The notes beneath the pieces are model-generated. The model was not told where the DNA came from, did no database searches, and saw nothing but the letters and a program-made list of their open reading frames with translations. A program made the translations under genes and the position numbers. Shown piece after piece: positions 15,368 through 20,783 of a stretch of DNA of 20,783 nucleotides. The number at the start of each line of letters is the position of its first letter. Position 1 is the stretch's first letter. The DNA lies in the NCBI GenBank assembly GCA_964617695.1, contig CAZTYW010000032.1:1-20783 (forward strand), read 5' to 3'. The DNA comes from CAZTYW01 sp964617695 (GTDB lineage Bacteria; Chloroflexota; Dehalococcoidia; UBA2247; RBG-13-53-26).

Positions 15368-16506
15368 ACAAATGGACCTATCATACAGTGAAGAGCAGGA
15401 GATGTTGTGGAAGTCTGCGCGGGACTTTCTGGCGAACAGGTGTCCGAAGACGCTGGTGCGAGAGATGGAGGAAGAGGAGAAGGGGTATGTAGCGGAGCTA
15501 TGGAAGGAGATGGCGGACCTGGGGTGGGTGGGGCTTCCGTTCCCTGAGCAGTATGGAGGGGGAGGGTTCAGCTTTCTTGACCTGGTGGTGTTGTTAGAGG
15601 AGATGGGTCGGGCGTGTTTACCTGGGCCGTTCGTATCGACGGTGGTGCTTGGGGGCATGCCGGTGGCGAAGTGGGGTACGGAGGAGCAGAAGAAGGAGAT
15701 ACTGCCGAAGCTATGCGGTGGCGAGTTGATAATGACGATGGCGCTGACGGAGCCGAGTGCGAGGTATGAGGCGAAGGCGGTGCAGGTGAAGGCGACGGCA
15801 GAGGGTGATGGATACGTCATAAGCGGGACGAAGCTATTTGTGAATGACGCTAACGTAGCGGACAAGATGATAGTTGTAGCCAGGACGGCGGAGAAGGCTG
15901 ATGCTGAGGAAGGGATCACGCTGTTTGTGGTGGATGCGAAGAGTGCAGGGATAAGCATGCAGTTGCTGAGTACGATGGCAGGGGACAAGCAGTGTGAGGT
16001 GACGTTTGACAGGGTGAAGGTGTCGAAGGCTGACGTACTGGGAGAGGTAGACAAGGGGTGGGGGCTGGTGAAGGAGGTGATGGGGTGGGCGGCGCTGGCG
16101 AAGTGTGCTGAGATGATGGGTGGAGCGCAGCAGGTATTGGAGATGACGATAGATTATGCCAAGGAGAGGGTACAGTTTGACCGGCCGATAGGGAGTTTTC
16201 AGATAATCCAGCACTATCTGGCAGACATGTCGATAGACGTAGATAGTTCGAGGGTAAGTCTGCACAAGGCGGCGTGGATGCTGAGTGAGGGGATAGGGTG
16301 CACCAAGGAGATATCGGTGATCAAGGGGTGGCTGAGCGAGGCATACCGTCGGGTGGCGGCGCAGTCGCACCAGATACATGGTGCCATAGGGTTCACCAAG
16401 GACCATGATCTGGAGCTGTATTTCAGGCGTGCCAAGGCTGGTGAGCTTTACTTTGGTGATGCGGACTACCATCGTGAAATCGTAGCTCAGGAACTGGGAC
16501 TCTAGC
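15368..16506 (+). repeat. Perfect 1139-bp direct repeat, copy 2
   Basis: This is the second copy of the block at 11612-12750, in the same orientation and 3756 bp downstream. Both ends coincide with the gene boundaries, and each copy has its own unrelated ribosome-site region. It was probably produced by gene conversion or a very recent duplication. Confidence 0.93.
15372..16505 (+). CDS. Acyl-CoA dehydrogenase, beta-type subunit 2 (duplicated, copy 2)
   Basis: This 377-aa protein is identical in every residue, and as far as I can read in every base, to the product of 11616-12749. It has the same FAD-binding residues (Arg266, Gln280), the same lack of a catalytic Glu, and the same G-rich, C-poor codon use. 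Its ribosome site, GGGAAGGAGC (15358-15367), lies outside the duplicated block and differs from that of copy 1, so the two may be translated at different rates. It follows alpha-4 by 24 bp. Having one identical beta subunit next to alpha-2 and another next to alpha-4 suggests that different alpha subunits share a common beta. It is the last ACAD before the crotonase gene. Confidence 0.92.
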   Translation: MDLSYSEEQEMLWKSARDFLANRCPKTLVREMEEEEKGYVAELWKEMADLGWVGLPFPEQYGGGGFSFLDLVVLLEEMGRACLPGPFVSTVVLGGMPVAKWGTEEQKKEILPKLCGGELIMTMALTEPSARYEAKAVQVKATAEGDGYVISGTKLFVNDANVADKMIVVARTAEKADAEEGITLFVVDAKSAGISMQLLSTMAGDKQCEVTFDRVKVSKADVLGEVDKGWGLVKEVMGWAALAKCAEMMGGAQQVLEMTIDYAKERVQFDRPIGSFQIIQHYLADMSIDVDSSRVSLHKAAWMLSEGIGCTKEISVIKGWLSEAYRRVAAQSHQIHGAIGFTKDHDLELYFRRAKAGELYFGDADYHREIVAQELGL

Positions 16507-16619
16507 CAAACATACTTGGGTTGACTGGCGCTTGCGCAAAGCAGGGCATTGAACTGCCGGGCAAGTTAGATTCCCGGTCTTGATAAAGAGGAAAGTCCAA
16601 TTAGAAGGAGGTCAAAACA

Positions 16620-17435
16620 GTGATTGACTACAGCGGGTACAAGTTCGTTAAGGTGGAAAAGAAAGAGAAGGTGGCAATTCTCACCCTGAACAACCCGGAT
16701 GCAATGAATGCCATAGGTAAGGAAGAGCATGCCGAACTGGAGCACATATTCGAGGCGGTGAACGACGACCGGGACATCAACGCCATTATCCTGACCGGTG
16801 CCGGGCGTGCCTTTTCGGCTGGTGGAGACATCAACCTGATGATATCCGGGTACACAGACCACTCCATCCGCATACCCAGCACCAGCGTCAAGAGGATCAT
16901 TCTGAATCTACTTTCCATCCGCAAACCGGTCATCGCCGCGCTCAACGGTGCGTGCGCCGGACTGGGTGCCACCATCGCCTTGCAGTGCGATGTTGTCATC
17001 GCATCGGAAAAGGCCCGAATAGGCGATCCCCACATCGGAGTTGGTATCCTTCCGGGCGACGGCGGTTGCCTGATCTGGCCTCTGTTGGTGGGCATGTGCA
17101 AGGCCAAGCAGTACCTGATGACCGGCGACATGGTCAGCGCCACCGAGGCTGAGCGCATCGGCCTTATAACCAAGGTTGTCCCGCCGGAGCAGTTGATGGA
17201 TGAGGCATGGGCGTGGGCCAAGAAGTTTGCCACCGGGCCAGCGCTGGCCCTGAGCCTGACAAAGATGAGCCTCAACAAGATATTGATGGACAGGGTCAAC
17301 CTGCTCTTTGACACCACCATAGCCTATGAGTACCATACTCTCAACTCGGCCGACCATCTTGAGGCAGCCAAGAGTTTCCTCGAAAAGAGGACCCCGGTGT
17401 TCAAGAGCGGCGAGGGCGATCCGTTTGTGTTCTAG
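16620..17435 (+). CDS. Crotonase-fold (enoyl-CoA hydratase/isomerase family) protein
   Basis: This 271-aa protein has a GTG start eight bases after AGAAGGAG (16602-16609). The oxyanion-hole signatures are 'AFSAGGDIN' (64-72) and 'NGACAGLGATIAL' (109-121), followed by 'IGDPHIGVGILPGDGG' (134-149). Both Glu residues that add water in classical enoyl-CoA hydratase seem to be replaced, by Thr118 and His138. Ordinary hydration by the two-Glu mechanism is therefore unlikely. Other crotonase chemistries (isomerisation, ring hydrolysis, retro-Claisen cleavage, decarboxylation) remain open. In steroid-ring pathways a crotonase (EchA20) opens a ring before IpdAB acts, so an analogous step is a reasonable but unproven guess. 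It lies 114 bp after the last ACAD and 80 bp before the SDR. Confidence 0.87.
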   Translation: MIDYSGYKFVKVEKKEKVAILTLNNPDAMNAIGKEEHAELEHIFEAVNDDRDINAIILTGAGRAFSAGGDINLMISGYTDHSIRIPSTSVKRIILNLLSIRKPVIAALNGACAGLGATIALQCDVVIASEKARIGDPHIGVGILPGDGGCLIWPLLVGMCKAKQYLMTGDMVSATEAERIGLITKVVPPEQLMDEAWAWAKKFATGPALALSLTKMSLNKILMDRVNLLFDTTIAYEYHTLNSADHLEAAKSFLEKRTPVFKSGEGDPFVF

Positions 17436-17515
17436 GCAACCCGAGGCGACGACGCCGGCTTCATTCGGGCACTTCTGAAGCAACATTCAGCATTGGGTCA
17501 AAAGGAGGCACCAAA

Positions 17516-18319
17516 GTGGATCTGGGTTACAAAGGAAAGACGGTGATTGTGACTGGCGGGAGCTCCAACATCAACCGGGCCAATGTGCTGACTTTCGCTC
17601 GCGAGGGTGCAAACGTCGTAAATGCCGACATCGATGACAAGATGGGACCCAGGGTGGTTGAGGAGGCGAATGCCCAGGGCGGCGGTGGGAAGACCATCTA
17701 CATAAAGACCGACGTGACCGACTGGGACTCGGTCCAGGCCATGGTGAAAAAGACCCTCGACGAGTTTGGCCAGATAGACGTGCTGGTCAATGGCGTTGGC
17801 TGGGTGGATACGCCGTGGGGACTGTTCATGGAACAGACGCGCCAGACCTGGGAGAAGATGGTGAACCTGAATTTCTGGGGTACCATCAACTGCACCAGAG
17901 CAGTGCTTGAGCACATGATAGGGCGCAAGTACGGGAAGATCATCAACATAGGCTCTGAGGCCGGCAGGATAGGGGAATTCAGGCAGGTAATGTATTCTGC
18001 CACCAAGGGCGGGGTCATCAGTCTGACCAAGGCCATAGCCAAAGAAGTGGGCCGCTACAGTATCAATGTCAACTGTCTCTGCCCTGCGGGCGTCATCCCC
18101 GAGAAGGCTGAGCACGTGTCAGAGTTCAGCATGACTCAGGGGGTCACTCAGGAGAACATGCCCGAAGAATTGAAGGCCAGGCAGGTAAAGATGTACCCCA
18201 TAGGTCGCGTAGCTGTACCCCAGGACGTGGCCAACGCGGCCGTGTTTCTGGGATCGGACGTAGCTTCCTTCATTCACGGGCAGACTATCAGCATCAATGG
18301 CGGGTACAGCACGCTGTAG
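17516..18319 (+). CDS. Short-chain dehydrogenase/reductase (SDR)
   Basis: This 267-aa classical SDR has a GTG start after AAAGGAGG (17501-17508). It has Ser147 in 'INIGSEAG' and Tyr160/Lys164 in 'YSATK', with Asn119 in 'NLNFWG' completing the tetrad. The nucleotide-binding turn reads 'TGGSSNIN' (13-20), with Asn in place of the second and third Gly of the TGxxxGxG motif. 'LVNGVG' replaces the usual NNAG. The acidic 'NADID' (36-40) after the second strand suggests NAD(H). The C-terminus 'TISINGGYSTL' is typical. It probably oxidises a 3-hydroxyacyl-CoA or ring alcohol made in this pathway; IpdF, an SDR, has such a role in known steroid-ring clusters. It is the last gene before a strong hairpin and probably closes the operon. 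Confidence 0.9.
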   Translation: MDLGYKGKTVIVTGGSSNINRANVLTFAREGANVVNADIDDKMGPRVVEEANAQGGGGKTIYIKTDVTDWDSVQAMVKKTLDEFGQIDVLVNGVGWVDTPWGLFMEQTRQTWEKMVNLNFWGTINCTRAVLEHMIGRKYGKIINIGSEAGRIGEFRQVMYSATKGGVISLTKAIAKEVGRYSINVNCLCPAGVIPEKAEHVSEFSMTQGVTQENMPEELKARQVKMYPIGRVAVPQDVANAAVFLGSDVASFIHGQTISINGGYSTL

Positions 18320-18366
18320 CTGAGGCAGATTACCCGGACTAGCGTGCGAGGCCACAACCTAAAGGC

Positions 18367-18407
18367 GAAGAACAGCAGGAAAGCAGTTGCCTGCTTTCCT
18401 GCTCTTC
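18367..18407 (+). terminator. Strong hairpin closing the catabolic cluster
   Basis: A perfect 13-bp stem (AGCAGGAAAGCAG at 18374-18386 and its complement at 18391-18403) is closed by a TTGC tetraloop. Outer GAAG/CTTC pairing (18367-18370, 18404-18407) follows after a 3-nt bulge. It lies 47 bp after the SDR stop. Only GGTATT follows rather than a T-run, so it may be an atypical terminator or a 3'-end stabilising structure. The next gene's ribosome site begins 7 nt later. Confidence 0.55.
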
Positions 18408-18423
18408 GGTATTGGAGGTGGGC

Positions 18424-18984
18424 GTGGGAGAGATAAAGAGCGCCTGGGAACTGGCCATGGAGAGGGCGGAGAAGTTGGGTAAGCTCTCTCCGGAGGAACT
18501 GAAAAGGCAGAAGGAAGACAGGTACGGCTCGATAGGGCAGGCGCTGGCCGACAAGTGTCTCGGCGGTCTGGCTCCCTGGCAACTCGACGTGGAGCTGCAG
18601 AAGTACCAGTCCGATGAGAGAGAGTTGGTCAGAACAGCCCTCGTATCGAGACTGGTTCAGGCTATTGAATTGGGGAATCATGGAAGGCTGCAGAGAGTAG
18701 CCGAGGTGATCTCCCAGCTAAAACAGGACAAGCGGGCTGTTGATGAAATCAAGGGCGACATTGAAGAGCTGTTTGGCGAATACGAGCAGGCTGCGCAACA
18801 GCACACTGCGGAAGCAGACAAATCAGCCAGGGCGGTGTTGCACCAGTTGAGGATTTCGGGGAGTGCCATTGAGGCAATCAACCCCAAAGCCATACCTGAG
18901 GGACGAGACAACCTCAATGCCGCTGCCGGACCTTATCAGGAAAGGCTGGAGCAGCTCGAACAAAGACTCACCAGTCTCCCTTGA
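18424..18984 (+). CDS. Uncharacterised helical, coiled-coil-like protein, 186 aa
   Basis: I cannot assign a family with confidence. The protein is charged and rich in Glu, Gln, Lys, Ala and Leu, with almost no aromatic residues and no signal peptide or membrane segment. Long heptad-like stretches lie at about 95-145 ('VAEVISQLKQDKRAVDEIK', 'ELFGEYEQAAQQHTAEADK') and at the C-terminus ('YQERLEQLEQRLTSL'). An elongated helical bundle or coiled coil is likely. GTG 18424 was chosen because it follows GGAGG (18414-18418). A TTG at 18412 would overlap that site. The 3-hydroxyacyl-CoA dehydrogenase starts 43 bp downstream, so the two may be co-transcribed, but no functional link is evident. Confidence 0.75.
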   Translation: MGEIKSAWELAMERAEKLGKLSPEELKRQKEDRYGSIGQALADKCLGGLAPWQLDVELQKYQSDERELVRTALVSRLVQAIELGNHGRLQRVAEVISQLKQDKRAVDEIKGDIEELFGEYEQAAQQHTAEADKSARAVLHQLRISGSAIEAINPKAIPEGRDNLNAAAGPYQERLEQLEQRLTSLP

Positions 18985-19027
18985 GGAACTTGAATACTGG
19001 TCGCCAATCACGACGGCAGGAGGTACG

Positions 19028-19888
19028 ATGGAAATCAAGAAAGTCGGCGTTGTGGGATGCGGACTAATGGGCTCGGGTATTGTGGAGGTCTGTGCCCGTT
19101 CCGGGTATTCGGTGGTCGTGCTGGAGGTCAACCAGGAGTTCCTGGATAAGGGCATGGCTTCGATCAAGTCTTCTCTGGACAAGGCGGTTAGCCGGGGCAA
19201 GCTGACAGAACAGGAGAAGGACGCAACCCTGGGGCGTCTCAAGGGCACCATCAAGGCGGAGGATTTCAGCGATTGTGATCTGGTGATAGAGGCCGTGATC
19301 GAGAACATGGATGAAAAGAAGAGAGTGTTTGCTTCGCTGGACAAGGTCTGCCCTGCACACGCCATTCTGGCCAGCAACACGTCTTGCCTATCTATCCTGC
19401 AAATGGCTACGGCGACTGAGAGGCCATCTCAGGTCATCGGGATGCATTTCTTCCAGCCCGTCCCTGTGATGAACCTGGTCGAGATCATAAAGACGATCGT
19501 GTGCTCGGATGAGACGGTAAACGCGGCGCAGGCTTTCAGCGTCTCTCTTGGCAAGGAAGTGATCTTTGCCAAGGACACGCCCGGTTTCCTGGTAAACCGC
19601 CTCGGCTTCCCCTTCATGATGAACGCCATTCGCATACTGGACGAAGGGTGGACGACTGTGGAGCAGCTCGATAGGGCCTGGATGCTGGGCACAAACTCCC
19701 CCATGGGTCCCTTTACGCTGATGGACTTCGCCGGGCTCGACACCATGTACTCCATGGCCTGTGCCATGTATGATGAATTCAAAGACCGGCTGTATGCCCC
19801 GCCGCCGCTTCTGAAGGCAATGGTTACCGCTGGCCGTCTGGGGAGGAAGAGCGGCAGGGGTTTCTACGACTACAGCAAGGGCTCCTAG
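19028..19888 (+). CDS. 3-hydroxyacyl-CoA dehydrogenase (Hbd/FadB2 type)
   Basis: This 286-aa protein is of normal length for the monofunctional NAD-dependent family that oxidises 3-hydroxyacyl-CoA to 3-ketoacyl-CoA. The N-terminal Rossmann fold begins 'VGVVGCGLMGSG' (6-17, GxGxMG) with Glu33 after the second strand. The catalytic set is Ser119 in 'SNTS', His140 in 'GMHFFQPVP', Glu152 in 'VEII' and Asn190 in 'GFLVNR'. The C-terminal helical dimerisation domain ends 'GRKSGRGFYDY'. ATG 19028 follows AGGAGG (19018-19023). A longer in-frame reading would overlap the upstream gene. It is an extra beta-oxidation enzyme, separated from the main cluster by the hairpin at 18367-18407, and may act on that cluster's intermediates or in general fatty-acid metabolism. 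Confidence 0.93.
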   Translation: MEIKKVGVVGCGLMGSGIVEVCARSGYSVVVLEVNQEFLDKGMASIKSSLDKAVSRGKLTEQEKDATLGRLKGTIKAEDFSDCDLVIEAVIENMDEKKRVFASLDKVCPAHAILASNTSCLSILQMATATERPSQVIGMHFFQPVPVMNLVEIIKTIVCSDETVNAAQAFSVSLGKEVIFAKDTPGFLVNRLGFPFMMNAIRILDEGWTTVEQLDRAWMLGTNSPMGPFTLMDFAGLDTMYSMACAMYDEFKDRLYAPPPLLKAMVTAGRLGRKSGRGFYDYSKGS

Positions 19889-19906
19889 TCAGGCTCAAGC
19901 GCCTGA
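19889..19906 (+). terminator. Short hairpin directly after the hydroxyacyl-CoA dehydrogenase stop
   Basis: TCAGGC (19889-19894) and GCCTGA (19901-19906) form a 6-bp stem with a 6-nt loop, beginning on the base after the stop codon. No T-run follows, so it is a weak terminator candidate. Confidence 0.3.
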
Positions 19907-19970
19907 ACCAGAGGCTACTGCGCTTTGTGACCGGGCTTGTCCGTCCGTGGTAATGGAGCGGAGCAAGTGG

Positions 19971-19998
19971 GGCCGGCTCTTGGCAATGGCAGCCGGCC
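19971..19998 (+). promoter_or_regulatory. Hairpin just upstream of surE
   Basis: GGCCGGCT (19971-19978) and AGCCGGCC (19991-19998) form a perfect 8-bp GC-rich stem with a 12-nt loop, ending 10 nt before the surE ATG. surE has only a weak ribosome site (CGAGA), so this structure could influence its translation. It could equally be a terminator for the gene upstream. Confidence 0.35.
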
Positions 19999-20008
19999 GA
20001 AATCGAGA

Positions 20009-20776
20009 ATGAAGATACTGCTTACGAACGACGATGGCATTCACGCACCCGGCCTGTGGGCGCTGGCTGCAGAGCTCAGCAGGGTGGGCGAGGTTTTCCT
20101 GTTTGCACCTCACCGGGAGCAGAGCGGCATCGGTACGGCCATTACCCTGCGCCAGCCGGTGCGGTTTGCCGAGGTGGAGCCGGCTGTATCCGGGGTGAAG
20201 GCCTATGCGGTTGAAGGGACCCCGGCGGATAGCGTCATCCTGGGGCTGCAAATTGTGAAGGATGCGGACGCCGTCTTCTCCGGCATCAATGCAGGGGCAA
20301 ACATGGCCAATGACGTGCTGCTCTCAGGCACGGTGGGCGGAGCTTTGCAGGGGCATATGCACGGGCTGCCCTCCGTGGCCCTCTCTGTGGAGGTTGGGGC
20401 GGAGATGCATTTTGAGGCCGCTGCCAGGCTGGGGCGGTTGCTGGCTGGCAAGCTCGCCGGGGTCAATTCGAGGGATGTGCTGCTGAACGTCAACCTGCCC
20501 AATCTGCCTCTGCAGATGATAAGGGGGGTGGCTCTAACCAGGCTGGGGCGGGGGGGTTACAGCGGTGCAATCAGAATGGGCCATGATGGCCAGAAGAGCA
20601 ACTACAGGATCGACATAGGTGAGCCATATTGGGTTGCCGAAGAAGGAACAGATGTAGGCGCTTTGCGGGAGAGTAAGGCCTCCATTACGCCTCTCAAAGG
20701 GACCTTGAGCGCCGCCGAGGGCGCCACCCCGCTTGACGGTCATCTATCGGCTCTTTTCCAGGAGCTGATAGCCTAG
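20009..20776 (+). CDS. surE: 5'/3'-nucleotidase SurE
   Basis: This 255-aa protein is a full-length SurE, a metal-dependent phosphatase that removes phosphate from nucleoside 5'- and 3'-monophosphates in the cytosol and helps in stress survival. The N-terminus is diagnostic: 'MKILLTNDDG' with metal ligands Asp8 and Asp9, then 'APHREQSGIG' (33-42) with Ser39. It is followed by 'SGINAGANMANDVLLSGTVG' (91-110) with Asn94 and Asn98. ATG 20009 gives the exact family N-terminus, and an upstream in-frame extension to 19937 has no family similarity. No strong ribosome site is visible, and a GC-rich hairpin ends 10 nt before the start. It is a housekeeping gene and probably unrelated to the catabolic cluster. 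Confidence 0.96.
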   Translation: MKILLTNDDGIHAPGLWALAAELSRVGEVFLFAPHREQSGIGTAITLRQPVRFAEVEPAVSGVKAYAVEGTPADSVILGLQIVKDADAVFSGINAGANMANDVLLSGTVGGALQGHMHGLPSVALSVEVGAEMHFEAAARLGRLLAGKLAGVNSRDVLLNVNLPNLPLQMIRGVALTRLGRGGYSGAIRMGHDGQKSNYRIDIGEPYWVAEEGTDVGALRESKASITPLKGTLSAAEGATPLDGHLSALFQELIA

Positions 20777-20783
20777 CGCCTCG

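Noticed and set aside
11612..16506. Duplicated block as an insertion sequence or transposon
   Set aside because: It has no transposase, terminal inverted repeats or target-site duplications. The repeat coincides with one ACAD gene.
1..20783. CRISPR arrays, tRNA or rRNA genes, phage or conjugation genes
   Set aside because: I looked for evenly spaced repeats, tRNA-like cloverleaf ends and mobile-element genes on both strands and saw none.

Overview
The window looks like a catabolic region from an uncultivated bacterium, most likely a Chloroflexota member of the Dehalococcoidia/SAR202 type. That placement is inference. It rests on the array of acyl-CoA dehydrogenase paralogues, frequent ATA (Ile) and AGG (Arg) codons, strong AAGGAGG-type ribosome sites, and small proteins that resemble ones I associate with that class. 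No rRNA or other phylogenetic marker is present.

Left flank (1-3212): a partial membrane protein with a TrkA-C domain on the minus strand, running off the left edge; a three-domain CDGSH iron-sulfur protein (+); a convergent small DUF3303-like protein (-); and an unrecognised 252-aa protein (+). These look unrelated to the rest.

Core (3426-18319): thirteen genes all on the + strand, mostly tightly spaced, behind a near-consensus promoter (TTGAAA-N18-TATAAT, 3355-3384). In order they are two CoA-transferase-fold subunits resembling IpdA and IpdB of mycobacterial steroid-ring degradation; a fusion of an HMG-CoA-synthase-like domain to a DUF35 zinc-ribbon/OB domain; an SCP-x-type thiolase; seven acyl-CoA dehydrogenase (ACAD) subunits; a crotonase-fold protein; and a short-chain dehydrogenase.

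The ACADs fall into two complementary kinds. Alpha-type subunits (7982, 10343, 12775, 14151) keep a Glu at the helix-G catalytic position but lack the FAD-binding ERxxF/FQxIQ stretch. Beta-type subunits (9200, 11616, 15372) keep that stretch but lack a catalytic Glu. This is the pattern expected of obligate heteromers of the FadE26-27/FadE28-29 kind. Two of the three beta genes are identical base for base over 1139 bp, with the identity ending within a few bases of the start and stop codons.

Right flank (18424-20776, all +): a helical, coiled-coil-like protein, a 3-hydroxyacyl-CoA dehydrogenase and the nucleotidase SurE.

Together the core encodes dehydrogenation, hydration or ring hydrolysis, alcohol oxidation and thiolysis of CoA thioesters, with an IpdAB-like pair that in known systems opens the last carbocycle of a steroid nucleus. 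My best reading is a pathway for branched or alicyclic CoA esters such as steroid, hopanoid or other terpenoid rings. The substrate cannot be read from sequence. No ligase, transporter, regulator or electron-transfer flavoprotein lies in the window.
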